Below, piece after piece: positions 1 to 10,757 of a stretch of DNA of 64,000 bases (positions are counted from its first letter, which is position 1; each line of letters opens with the position of its first letter). The stretch covers positions 10,666,501 through 10,730,500 of the forward strand of contig OX344758.2 of NCBI GenBank assembly GCA_947034885.2. The letters are read 5' to 3'. The position numbers and the translations under genes are program-made. The notes below the pieces were generated by a model. That model made no database searches, had not been told where the DNA came from, and saw nothing but the letters and a program-made list of their open reading frames with translations. This DNA is from Thuidium tamariscinum. Its lineage: Eukaryota > Streptophyta > Bryopsida > Hypnales > Thuidiaceae.

Positions 1-1
1 A

Positions 2-94
2 TTGAACTTGGATATCACAGGTGTCGAGATTTGCTTTGAGCTGCTGCAGTGCTCGCGGGCAGTATGGCCTCCTCCGCTAGCTGTTTTTGAATGA
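2..94 (+). CDS. possible 3'-terminal coding fragment, cut by window edge
   Basis: One frame is open from the first base to a TGA at 92-94. It reads LDITGVEICFELLQC followed by a segment with AVWPPPLAVFE. With a two-residue offset this weakly resembles the core of MOZART1/GIP1, a small gamma-tubulin-complex protein whose conserved core is LDxxTLSxCvxLcexGvNPEALA. The key N, E and A of NPEAL are not matched, and only 30 codons are visible. It may be a diverged terminal exon, a decayed copy or chance. It lies in the G+C-rich edge of the window, which is where exons would be expected here. Confidence 0.18.
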   Translation: MNLDITGVEICFELLQCSRAVWPPPLAVFE

Positions 95-1657
95 TACATA
101 CACTTACACTTGTTCGAACTTCTTACAGAATAAAACCGATTGATAAGTAGTTACCGACCTCCCTCGGGGCCACCGTCTCATGCAACGTATAGAAGGGAAC
201 GGACAGTTCAACCGCTCTGCTATGGATACAAGGTAGATATTATTTACTGAATCAGAATTCAGTCGCCATGTTGCAAAGGACTGGAAGAATGAACACTTGA
301 AGCATGGTTGATAGAAAGAAAGAATCAAGCAAAGGCCATGTCAAGGGAAGGGAAGGGAGAGAGTTGCGAGAGCAAGGAACTGGAGAGAAGAGGGAGGCAA
401 TGCCCAGCGACGGAAACACGGTTGGACGGACGCCGAGGTCTGTTGCTGCCACTGTATTGCTGTGCCTCCCGCCCTCTCTCGGACAGTCCGAAGAAAAGGA
501 AAGAGAGAGAAGCTCCGCAGTTGGGTCCGACTGAATCCCCTCTCTCTCTCGTTTTCTCCCTCTCGACACGGCAAAACACCCTACGTCGCCACCGAGTCCA
601 GCTCGACCAAAACTCCTCTACCCTAACCCGCGTCTCCCCTCACCCTAATACACCCCTGATCGACCACACCAGAGACACGCCGCTCTCGCCACGTATTAAC
701 TAGTATCGAGCTCCCACTTCACCACGCTACTGCCGCCACGCTAAGCAGGACACCAAAGACCCCACTTTGAACACTGTAAGTCAGTCGAGTGAACGAGATG
801 TTCAATCGCTATTGTCAACGTTGAGCGCGGTCAGCTCGCTCGCCCACCACACGCAAACCATCAGCACACCAGAAGAAAATGAATAATATAAGAATACAAA
901 ACGCAAACCAATACCCAGCGCTCCAGTCCTCTCAACCTCAGCTCGCCAGCTACACGGAAGCCCCCGCACCGCTACCTCGCAACCCAGCAAGTCACAACTG
1001 GTGAGAGCAGGACCGCAACTGCACAGTCCCAATCATCAACCTCCTGATCTATCGACACAGCAGGCTCGACAACTAACTCGATCAGTCTTCTTCGAGAACT
1101 GCGAAAGCTGATACTACCACTTCGTGAAGTTGGCCAAGACGAGGAGGGGGAGCCCCAGCCGAGCAGAAGGGGAAGGCAAGAGAGAGAGGGGGGACTGGCC
1201 GGGCGAGTGAAGGATATGGCGCATTGAATGCAGGCGCGCAAAGGGGGACTGCAAGCACCCAAGGCGAGAAAAGAAAGCAGCAGTGGCAGCAGGTGAGCTC
1301 ATCAATGCAGCTGCGCACTCCGGCGAGGGATGAAAATTAGTGGAGGGGTGTAAATAGCCTTCAGGTCCCAGGGACTGGAGGAAAAGGGCCCCTTTGGAGG
1401 CTCCCCATTTGGTGCACGCTTCCCTAGTTCCCCCCGTTTCTTTTGTTGAGTTTTTTAACTTCATTCGAGACAAATCGGGGGCTTTTCATTTTCCACTGCT
1501 GTTTCTGGCTGGTCTCCTCTGCTGCTGCTGCCTGACACTTCGACGGGGGCAGAAGGCTCTGCTGCTTCCTGTCAGTCCTGGTTTGGACTCGCACTCCCGG
1601 CCCGGTGCGGTTCTTCATCATCGTCACTCACTCGCCCGTCTTGGATTGTCGAAAAAG
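95..1657 (+). promoter_or_regulatory. G+C-rich, 5'UTR/promoter-like tract
   Basis: This stretch is near 50% G+C, in sharp contrast to the A+T-rich DNA after 1700. It holds a CT-rich run (537-563) typical of plant 5'UTRs, a strong splice-donor-like GTAAGT at 776-781 and a weak TATA-like TGTAAATAG near 1349. The open frames here (for example 308-703 on plus and 252-569 on minus) overlap one another on both strands, are rich in Arg/Ser/Pro and match no family I know, so I do not call them genes. The best reading is the promoter and noncoding leader of a plus-strand gene. Confidence 0.35.
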
Positions 1658-1702
1658 ATGAGCTCAAAAATTTTGGCATTTGCGGGGGTAGCTTTGGAAT
1701 AA
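1658..1702 (+). CDS. possible first coding exon (MSSKILAFAG...)
   Basis: An ATG in a good plant context (AAAAAGATGAGC) opens MSSKILAFAGVALE and stops after 14 codons. A candidate splice donor follows the tenth codon (GGG then GTAGCT, about 1687/1688), exactly where the G+C-rich tract ends and the A+T-rich, MITE-laden DNA begins. If real, this is exon 1 of a gene whose first intron is very long. An alternative ATG at 1394 gives a 102-residue frame through the same region with a hydrophobic, Cys-rich middle. No downstream exon could be tied to either, so both remain speculative. Confidence 0.15.
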   Translation: MSSKILAFAGVALE

Positions 1703-1801
1703 TTGTTTCCTTTTGGTGGTTTTTGTTTCTCCTAAAAGTAGAATACAGATTGGTAATGCAATGGTTCCCATTTGTTCTTAAAAATAAATAAATAAAAAAT
1801 A

Positions 1802-1891
1802 CTCCTTCTATCCCACTAAAAGCTTTCCAAATTTTTCTTGCAAAGATTGTAAATCAGCCTAATTAGGAAGCTTTTAGTGGGACAAAGGGAG
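1802..1891. mobile_element. Stowaway MITE (Tc1/mariner), 90 bp
   Basis: Terminal inverted repeats run CTCCTTCTATCCCACTAAAA at the left and match the reverse complement of the right end (TTTTAGTGGGACAAAGGGAG). Both ends abut TA, the family's target dinucleotide (1800-1801 and 1892-1893). The near-CTCCCTCCGTCCC terminus, the length and the extended hairpin are diagnostic of plant Stowaway elements. It is non-autonomous and has no coding capacity. Confidence 0.9.
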
Positions 1892-2259
1892 TAGAAAACA
1901 AGTTGTTGTTCTAGGTTGTCCATGCACGTTTGTATATTGCTATGGTTAGTTTGTTTTTTATCTGATTTGCAGAATTGATTTTGGTAGAAAGAAGGTCAAA
2001 TTACACAACTGAAAGTTTAATGTTCACCATAAGTGTAACCCATCACCACAATCAAGTTAAAAGTAAAAAATATTTCCTAAAATCTCTAAGTGATAAGAAT
2101 TTCAAAATTCAATAACTTTCTCACTGCAAGTCCATACACCACTAAATAAAGCCCGTGTACCCCTAATTGCAGAGAGCTTGCCAATAGTACAAAGATTGTA
2201 ACTAACTGACAAAAGATTCTAAAAATCTTATTGTAATAAACAAAATAAAACAAACAATC
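1892..2259. other. A+T-rich spacer, nothing recognised
   Basis: Spacer between the Stowaway MITE and the first family A element. No open frame, repeat pair or motif is supported. Confidence 0.6.
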
Positions 2260-2263
2260 TTAA

Positions 2264-3173
2264 CCCCTAAAGGACCAACATGCCTTTTTTGGCAACATAG
2301 CGATTTGGGGCAAGTACGTGTGGCTAGAGGTTTCCATATTTTGGAACCAAACTTTAATAGAAGGTGTGGACGATGAGTATCTTCAAAGCCCAATAATTTT
2401 GTGACTTTTGACTACATGGTTGAAAAGTTATCGCATAAAATGTTGTTTGTTTCTCAACTCGGGCAATTTGGGCAGATAAAAAAAAATCACTTTGGAAATA
2501 AAAATTTGAAATTGGTTTTATAGATTTATATATACATGAAAAGCTTTGAATGATTCCATTTGGATTAATGAATCAAAAGTTATGAAGAATTTTAGTTTGT
2601 GGGTAGTTATGGATTCTCTTCTCTAAAATAAACTTTGAAGTCCTTTATTTTATTCAATTTTCAATATTTTTGAACAAAAATAAAAAAATTGGGTGTAGGT
2701 TGTTTATTACAACATTTGAACCATTGGGATTGGCATTTTTCAATTCAATAAATAAATTGTACCATTTTTGTATTTTGATCATTCTCTACTTCTTTCTACT
2801 TACTACTTTTTTGTACATGTTGTACAATTCCAAATGATATGAAAATTTTCAAGCATGTGGACAACTTGAATTGGAGAATGAATCCAAAGATTTGCAACCA
2901 TTTTGGACATTTTTTCATACAAATGTGGCCTTTTGAAGTGCAACTGCTCGGATTTTCGCAATGGAAAAAAAATGATTTTTGTAACTTCAAACACTAATAT
3001 CTTGCAATCTACATGGTGGAAATTTCTGAAGTTTCTCTATATCTTCCCAAACTAGTGCACTAAAAGATCCTACAATTACATATATAAAAAAAAATTGTAA
3101 AATTTGATAGTTGTCATAGAAATGACAGTTTTGGAGCAGTTTTGGTGGAAACATAGTTGATGTCCTTTAGGGG
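2264..3173 (+). mobile_element. Family A TTAA-flanked element, copy 1 (910 bp)
   Basis: Inverted ends CCCCTAAAGGAC and GTCCTTTAGGGG are directly bounded by TTAA on both sides (2260-2263 and 3174-3177). No longer direct repeat lies outside the TTAA, so TTAA is the likely target duplication. CCC termini with TTAA targets are the hallmark of piggyBac-type transposons. The interior is A+T-rich and has no transposase, so the copy is non-autonomous. It is the best-preserved representative and shares its interior with copies at 34,970, 53,616 and 57,141. The piggyBac assignment is inferred from the ends only. Confidence 0.8.
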
Positions 3174-3429
3174 TTAAAGGTGTGGATTCCTATTGAGATC
3201 TATTGACTATAGTCATATAGATTTTTTAATTATTAAATATAATTGTAAGACCAAAGTGTCTAAACTTGGTGAAATTATAGATTTGTGTGAAGACATAAAG
3301 AGTATTGAACACAAAATATAGATATTATCCAAAGGTTTGAAAATGATATATAAATAAGAAAAGTTATAGAGTCTATATAAAAGAATATGATGGATTGTGA
3401 AAAGTTCTGGAACAAAAATCCCAAAAAGT

Positions 3430-3637
3430 GTCAAGAAATCTAAATTAATTTAATATATTATTGTTTTTCAAAAAATAGATTTCAAAAATATTATTATTAT
3501 TATTATTATTATAAAATATGATTTTCTGAAGTGGCAATCTCCCAACCATGTCAAACTGCCGATGTAGAAGGTTACTACAACCTAAGAATTTCAGATAACT
3601 CACAATCTTCTAATGCCCTCAAATCTCTCCTAATACA
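3430..3637 (-). mobile_element. Family C MITE, degraded copy with (TTA)n tract
   Basis: The right end, around 3592-3637, is the reverse complement of the family C left end (ATTTGAGGGCATTAG type, compare 41,411). Its middle has GAAGTGGCAATCTCCCAACC, matching the family's conserved GTGGCA core. A (TTA)7 microsatellite (3489-3512) sits where copy 24,743-25,026 has only ATTATTATC. The other terminus is not recognisable. Confidence 0.5.
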
Positions 3638-3912
3638 ATATTTTGTATTTTAGTGAAGGTCTTCATATTCCAAAACTTCATAATATTCAAATTCTTAGAG
3701 TCAAATGTATAATGAAAAAATAAAAAAATAAAAAATTGAAGTCAATCAAAATAGAACTCTTTAGAAACAAAATTTTGAATTAAAAAATATTGGAGCAACA
3801 ACATAATTGACATAACTAACATTATTTTGATTATTCTTTAATATGAATCTATATTACCACTACAAAATTCATTTTATGCTCTTTAGTATCTAAATCTGAG
3901 GTCTCATTTTAA

Positions 3913-4133
3913 CCCTGAAACGTCTCAATTATTTTTTGAATTTTTGCACATTTTTGCTTATAGCTTTGTACAGATATATCGTTCACCAGAATTTGATGAA
4001 TTTGGTCATTAAAGAAGGTTGTCTTTTCTAGATTCAAGTGTTCAATTTGATAAATGAGAAGTTAATTGGATGAAACAGTGCCTTGAAGCCCTCTATTCAT
4101 CGTGCAAAATATGGACGTCAGAGCGCTTCAGGG
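3913..4133. mobile_element. Family B TTAA-flanked MITE, copy 1 (221 bp)
   Basis: Ends CCCTGAAACGTC and GCGCTTCAGGG are inverted and bounded by TTAA (3909-3912, 4134-4137). Its termini match the larger element at 51,181-51,897. There is no coding capacity. Like family A it has CCC ends and a TTAA target, so the same kind of transposase probably moved both families. Confidence 0.75.
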
Positions 4134-4137
4134 TTAA

Positions 4138-7100
4138 CCAACTAATGACTAGCTATAATACTATTTTCTTGTTATTTGAGTGATAACTTTGTAAGCTATT
4201 ACCTTAATTCACAAATTAATTTTAGGATTTTAAAGAAAAATTGTAGGAGTTTGTGAATTAGTAATTAGGAGGAAGAGGAATTTACTTACAATAATGGATT
4301 TGTGAGGTTTGAGACAAGGAATAGTGAGAATTTGAGGGCAATGTTTTGGAATTTAATTAAATCAATTACAAAATATATAATGAATGCCATAGGGATTTTT
4401 ATAGGGGCAATTGGAATTTTAAAGGCTTAAAGGATTAAGTAGGAAATGGACAATTGGAAAAATGAGGTAAATGGGAGAATTGGTAGAAAAGGGGATCAAA
4501 ATTTTGAAACAAAGAATTAGCATCAAAGAGTGAATTGAAAATAGAAAGTACAAATAGAAAAATCATGAAGCTAATTAGGAAATATTTAGGAAAATACTAG
4601 GACACCAACATAGTACAAGATGGTTTAATGTAGAGAGAAATACAATAATTTAGGGGTGGAATACAAATTTAGGGTAGGGATGAATTAATACTTAGATGAA
4701 TGTTAGAATGCCAGGGAAGCAATAGAATTGAGGGCCTTGAGGCTTTATAAGCAAAGCTTAGTGCTATCCAATTCATTTGAAGATTTAATGGCCTAACAAA
4801 AAGAGGATTCGTTGGTGGCCAAGATTATTGAAAGTAAAAATTACTTTTGTAATATCTTAAATTTTTTCCAATGCTTAAAGAATTAACTTTTTTTGTATAT
4901 AATGATTATTTTTTTAAATCTCATTATTATTTTAAATACTAATTCATTTCACAAAAAATCAATTACATAATTTTTATGACAATAATTATTGGTATCTTAT
5001 CCTATTCAACTTACAAAAATCATAATGATGCCTAAATTGTTTGGCCTATATGTATACTTTTAAGTTTGAATTGCCAATTCATATTTTCTAATGCTTTGTT
5101 GATTTATCAATCCCTTATTTATTGAATATTAGAGCACTTCTACTACATGTTTTTTTTAATATGTGGAATATATCCCTTATTATTTTCTTAAATTTAGGTT
5201 AATTATTAATTTTTTTTAAAGATAATAACATGTACCATTTATGTTTTATCTTTTGTATTACATTTTTTTAATTCATGTGTATGTTATTCAAATAAGTATG
5301 AGTATAGATATACCTTTCTTAAATTTGCATTTAATTTTTGAAAATATGTGGATAAATATGAAATTTTATTATTTCAATTTATTCAAAATCTATAATCAAA
5401 GATATTAGTGTTTTTTTTTAAAGTAAGGCAATTACCTTTTTTTCTTTAGTTTTAATTACCAAACTAGAAGCATAGTATGAATATATTTGTATATTCAAAT
5501 AAACATATGCTATAGAAATTCAATTTATATATTTTAAATGAACTCAATTGATATTATATTATCCACTTGTGAAAATATTCAAAATTCTTTCCATATAAAT
5601 TGCATTGTTTATATTTATGGAGTATTTTTTTTTAATAATCTCATAGGAGGAAGCAATTCTTTCACCTTCTTTACACCATTTGTAGTTGTGGTATTCAATC
5701 AACCATTGCTTTAATCAAATTAATAGCATTCTACTAAACAATATTAGAAGAAATAGGTTTATTTTAAAAGTGAATTTTTTTTCATTGAGGCTTTATTGGA
5801 TGCTATAATATTTTAGAATACTATTATTTAAAATATATGTGATATATTATTTTCAACAACCATCTATTCTATCATTCAAGGTAATTAAAGTTAGACAATC
5901 CATCATAGACATTTTATGAATTTAAGACACTTCAAAAAGGGCTTATTGCAATCATGTATCTAAAATAAAATCATCATTAGTAAATAATTGATATTTTAGC
6001 TACAATGAAATAAATGGTGGCTACAATCAAACTTCTAATTGGCAATGATGAGTAAATTAGTAAAACACAATGAAATCTTTGTCTTTGAAGAGGAAAATAT
6101 CACAAATTAAAGTGACCATGTCAAGGCATTGATGTTGTATCCACATTAGGTAGAGATTGTAGCCATTTTAGAACAAAACACAATTATTACACATACATTT
6201 AAAGTTGGTTTTGGAAAGTGAGATAATTCTTGTGGATCAATAGGACAATATACTTCAACATTCTTAAAATATTCATTCATTTTTTGAAAATTTTCAATGT
6301 CAATCAATATTGCCTATTTATACAGTTTCTCACTATATGATTTTTGAAAAAAAGAAAAGAAACTTTTCCAAAAGTCAAGGCATTCATTTTGCCTACAATA
6401 GAGTCATCTTCTTTAATTCCTAAAGGAATAAACCCTACTTCAACAACAAATGCAATTTCATGTAAACTCTTTTGATCTCAATTTTTCAAGTGATTTTTAG
6501 AATCTTTTGTATATTAAAATCTATGAGCATCTAGTGAATATTATATTTATTTAAATTGGAGCCTAATTACAGGAACAATGCCTTCTTAACTATGAAGTTC
6601 ATGAGTCTAGCAAATAAAATCAAAATCAAAATCAAATTAATTAATATAGAGCTTTGTTCCCAATACAAATACATTTTATGTCTATATTAAAATCTTTTAT
6701 TCATTGAATTTGGATCAATGTTGCTAAGGTTACAAAGAATCTTGCTCACAACTAATTAAAAAAAATTCTAAATACAAAAAATATAAAATTTGAGAATCCA
6801 ATTTTGATAATATTTTGAATTATAATGTTTACCAACACAACAATAACATACTATAAAAGGTAGTGACATATTAACAAAAAAGAAGGAAGTGGTTAGGGGT
6901 GTATTACCTCTGAGGCATGAAGTTTGATCTTGATCCTAAAAAGCCAAAAATAGTAACCAATTTCTTCATGTTGCATAAACACAAGTTTTAGTTCCAATAC
7001 TAGTTCAATGTTCATTCAACAAAAGGATTCAAATGTTCTCAATGTAACCATAATGACGACCAATTAAAGTTGCATCATTTGGTATTTAAATGTCTAAAAG

Positions 7101-9504
7101 AGAGTTTGGCAAGTCTTCCACAATTTAAATTTTAATGTTTTATTCAATATGAAAAGCAAAAGCTTTGCAAGCCATAAAAAATGCATAATTAAGCTAAAAT
7201 ATAAATTATAATTTTTTTCACAGAAAACATGTTTTGTCTTTATAAAAAGAATCAATTTGTCCTACTTAGATTAGTAATTAAAAAAAAAGTTACATAGCAT
7301 CTTATTTATTTATCTTATCTTTGTTAGACCCTCCAATCAATTCTTTACTACAAAACATTAGAGAATCAAAATCTACAAAGCTAAAAATTAAGTTGAGAGG
7401 ATTTAAATTTACACATTGAAATAAACTATCTACATCAACATTTCATGCTAAGTATCTAATTACAACTAGAAAATCAAATTTAACAAATGGTAAAAATAGA
7501 AATATCTCGTCAAAATCAATAAATTTGCTACATAAAAAATATAAAGTTCCTAAAATCTTGGCACTAGCAAATGCTTCAAATAGGAATGTCCTTCAAAATT
7601 TTGTGTTTCCACCATGTAAAATTATTTTTTAAGAAAAAAATATTACTAAACATTTTGCATCTATTCTAGAATTATTTTTGCCAATTCCATTAGCTGGTAT
7701 AGCAATGTGATTTGGAAAAAGAGGTAAAATACTAAATGTCAATAATTCATAATCTACAAGGTCTAAAAGTTTTGAACTTTTCTCTTTACATTCTCATACT
7801 AATCTATAAGAAGATTATAAAGTTTAATATACAAAAGCAATAAATATTTGAGGTATTTTCTTTTTGTAATAGAGATGAGAGTTTTGGAAGGAGGTTCATG
7901 ATAAATTACAATTTATAAAATTTAGGTGTTAAAGTTTCAAAAGTATGAATTTATAAATTTTTTTATAGATGCTTAACAAATAATGCTGTATTTGAAACAA
8001 TTTTTTGTAATTTATAAATGATTAACTTTGATGTTTAATCATTTATTAGATATTATTGGTTTAAATTTATTTATATTTAATACTTTTGATTTCAAGTTAT
8101 TGTAAGAACATTGTTTTTTCCTAAAAAATTTGATTTCTTTAGGATTTAATTCATATTGAAGATTATTTTAAAATTCAAAGCCCACAGAAAAAACATATTT
8201 AAATAGATGAGAAAAGAGCATTGCTCTAACATTGCTAGTTTTGGCTAATAATCAAACCAAATTCAAATTAAAAATTAAAAAATTTAAATTCTTGAAATCT
8301 AAAAATTTACCTAATAAATTTTTTATCTTGTGAAATAATCAATTTAAGTAATAATAATTAAAAAAAGTATAGATTGTTGATTTAAAAATTTTATAGTTAT
8401 AAATCTTATATGATTTCGTAAGAATATTTGTATATTTGTATATATTTGAAAATCAAATGTATCAAATAAGGAAATATGTAATATTTTGATTTTTGATTTT
8501 TGATTAAATAGAATGATAATCTTTACTACTATATTTTTTTATCTCCTTTCAAATTACCAATAAAATGAATTAGAATATTGGGCCAACTCTACTAGTTCAA
8601 TTCCACCTTAGATAAGGTTAGCAATTTTGTTATTCCATTCATCTTGTATTTTCTTCTACTTTGTAAATTTTTGAAGAATGAAAATCAAATTTATTTTTTT
8701 GAATATTTTTCTAATACTAAATTTTAATTAAGAGGCACCAAGTCTATTAACCTAGTACAATAAGGTACAAAACAAACTTATTATTTCACTTTATGAACTA
8801 ATATATTGCAATCTATTTATTTGAATTTTCTAAGGAAAATTTTACAAATTGTAATACTAGTTTAGTGCAAGATCCAATAGTTGAATATGCAAAAAAATTC
8901 ATTTTTTAACATTTTTCTTTGTGCATTGGAATATGAAGTTGTAGAATTGTATTGTGGATGAAACATTGTCAAGATTCACTCATTTTTTTTTGTCTTAGAA
9001 ATAATACATTGCAAGTCAAAGAATCTAGATGCCACATTGAGATAAGGTAGATGATTAAAAATACTATACAATTGGCTCAAATTGGAGTACAATATGTACA
9101 TACAAGTGTGTGTATTGACAATTTGTGGAAATGTTGCCTTTGAAATATTTAGAAATGATCCTCATTGAAGTAGGTATGCTTACTATTGACAAAATATCAA
9201 TTGCATTTCTATATATAGGTCAAGTGTTGGAATGTGGAGCAATTGTTAATAGAATGTATTACAAAAGCAAATTAATGGCAATCTTCACCATTCACATGTT
9301 TGTAAGATGTTAAAATTACTACAAGTTTTAATGCAACCTTACATGGTTTTCATCCTCACAATGTAACAATACACAAATACATTTTGTACCCAAAATTACA
9401 TGTATTAAACAAAAAATAATGTTTTACAATGTCTTGTAGAAATTTTTAAAAATCTTTAGACTTGTCCTTAGATAAAATTAAATTTCATTAGTTTTATTTG
9501 CCTT
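4138..9504. other. A+T-rich desert, nothing recognised
   Basis: About 5.4 kb of strongly A+T-rich DNA with many short poly-A/T runs. Open frames are all under 60 codons, no terminal-repeat pair stood out, and I see no protein signature. It probably consists of old, decayed transposon sequence. Confidence 0.55.
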
Positions 9505-9750
9505 TCATCTATTATACATAGGTGGATGGAAATTAGCTAAATACATGCAACTTCATTTGTTTGCTTGCCTTTCTTTAGTTGTAAGTAGATGGATGGAAAT
9601 TGGGGACTACTCTAAGATACATCAAAATTCTTATTTGCCTTTGCTCTTCATTAGTTTTGAGTGGGTAGATGGGAATTATGGACTACATTTAGATACACAA
9701 AATTATCATTTGTTTTTGCCTTTCATTAGTTTTGAGTGTATAGATGGGAA
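9505..9750 (+). repeat. Tandem repeat, ~75-bp unit, about 3-4 units
   Basis: The segment TTCATTAGTTTTGAGTG...AGATGGGAATT recurs with spacings of 76 and 75 bp, with an older first unit 67 bp upstream. Because 75 is a multiple of three, the open frame 9545-9808 (87 codons) shows a 25-residue repeat (LPLLFISFEWVDGN / LPFISFECIDGN). The frame is more likely a by-product of the repeat than a gene, since it lies in an A+T desert and matches no family. Confidence 0.6.
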
Positions 9751-9836
9751 TTCATTTAATTTTGATAATGAAAGGATTGTTGAAGTTTTCAAAGATGCGA
9801 AGATGTGAATCAAAGTTCAAATTTGAAGAAGAATTT

Positions 9837-10757
9837 CACCTATAAAGGACCATTGATTCCTTAAGGGACCAAATGCATTTTGGGCAAGTTCCTATGACCT
9901 CAATTTTTGATGAAACTTCTTGAAACTTTCTTGTAAGATAGAAAAACTTGTTATTAGCTTTTTGGAAATACAACTTTTATTTCAATCGATGCCTAGGAGC
10001 AAAAGTTATGCCATTTCAAACATAATTTTAATGTCATTGAGCAAAAAATAAAGCAAAAAAAGAAATCCACAAAAAATTAAAATTAAAATTTTAGATTTTT
10101 TCCTAGAGATCACATTTTTGTCTATATGTGAAACTTTGATTCATTCCATTTGGATTATTTAGTGATGTAAAAGTTTTGAACAATCTTGTTTTCTAGGCAA
10201 TTGAACTCTTTTATGAAAAAATAACTTATAGGATTCAATTCTAAATGCAATATTCACAGAAAAAATTGTTTGACAAGGTTAAATTTTTTTATTGAAACAA
10301 TCCCACCATTGGTATAATTGTGTTTCAATTCCATCTTGGAGCTATTAGTAATGATTTATCTTTTTTTCCAATCTTAGACCTACTTCTGTTTACAATTTTT
10401 TAAAGAATGATAATTAGTTTGTTTTTTTAAATTAAATTTTTTTAACTCAATTATTTAGCACAAAAAAATATAGATTCAAAGCCCATAGTACAAAAATATT
10501 CTACAAATGGCAATCAAAGTCATCTAATATTTTAGGTGAGTGTTAAATTATTTTTTTCAACTTCAAGTATTAATATCTTCTAATTAATCTATATAGTCAA
10601 ACTTCATGAAATTTTTTCCACATGATTAGAGACTAGTAAAGTGAAAGATCATCGGTTAGATTCTAAGAAAAAAAATTATTTTGTTTTCTAAGGTGAACAT
10701 AGCCTAAGTGATAGTTTTGAGAGGATTTTGACAGAAAATGGCCTTGGTCCCTTAGGA
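9837..10757 (+). mobile_element. Family A element, copy 2 (worn, ~920 bp)
   Basis: It aligns with copy 3 (38,214) from end to end. Shared blocks include AAAGGACCATTG at the left, a 'TCAATCGATGCCTAGGAGC' stretch near 9982 (TCAATCGGTGCCTGAGAAC in copy 3), and GGTCCCTTAGGA at the right. Both termini and the TTAA flanks have mutated, so its boundaries are approximate and it is an older insertion. Copies 2 and 3 form a subfamily distinct from copies 1, 4, 6 and 7. Confidence 0.65.

Noticed and set aside
308-703. 131-codon plus-strand frame and overlapping minus-strand frames in the G+C-rich edge
   Set aside because: Open on both strands, low-complexity R/S/P-rich, no family signature; better explained as leader/promoter DNA with few stops.
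4330-4350. GAGAATTTGAGGGCAATG, similar to a family C end
   Set aside because: Single short match in A+T-rich DNA with no partner.
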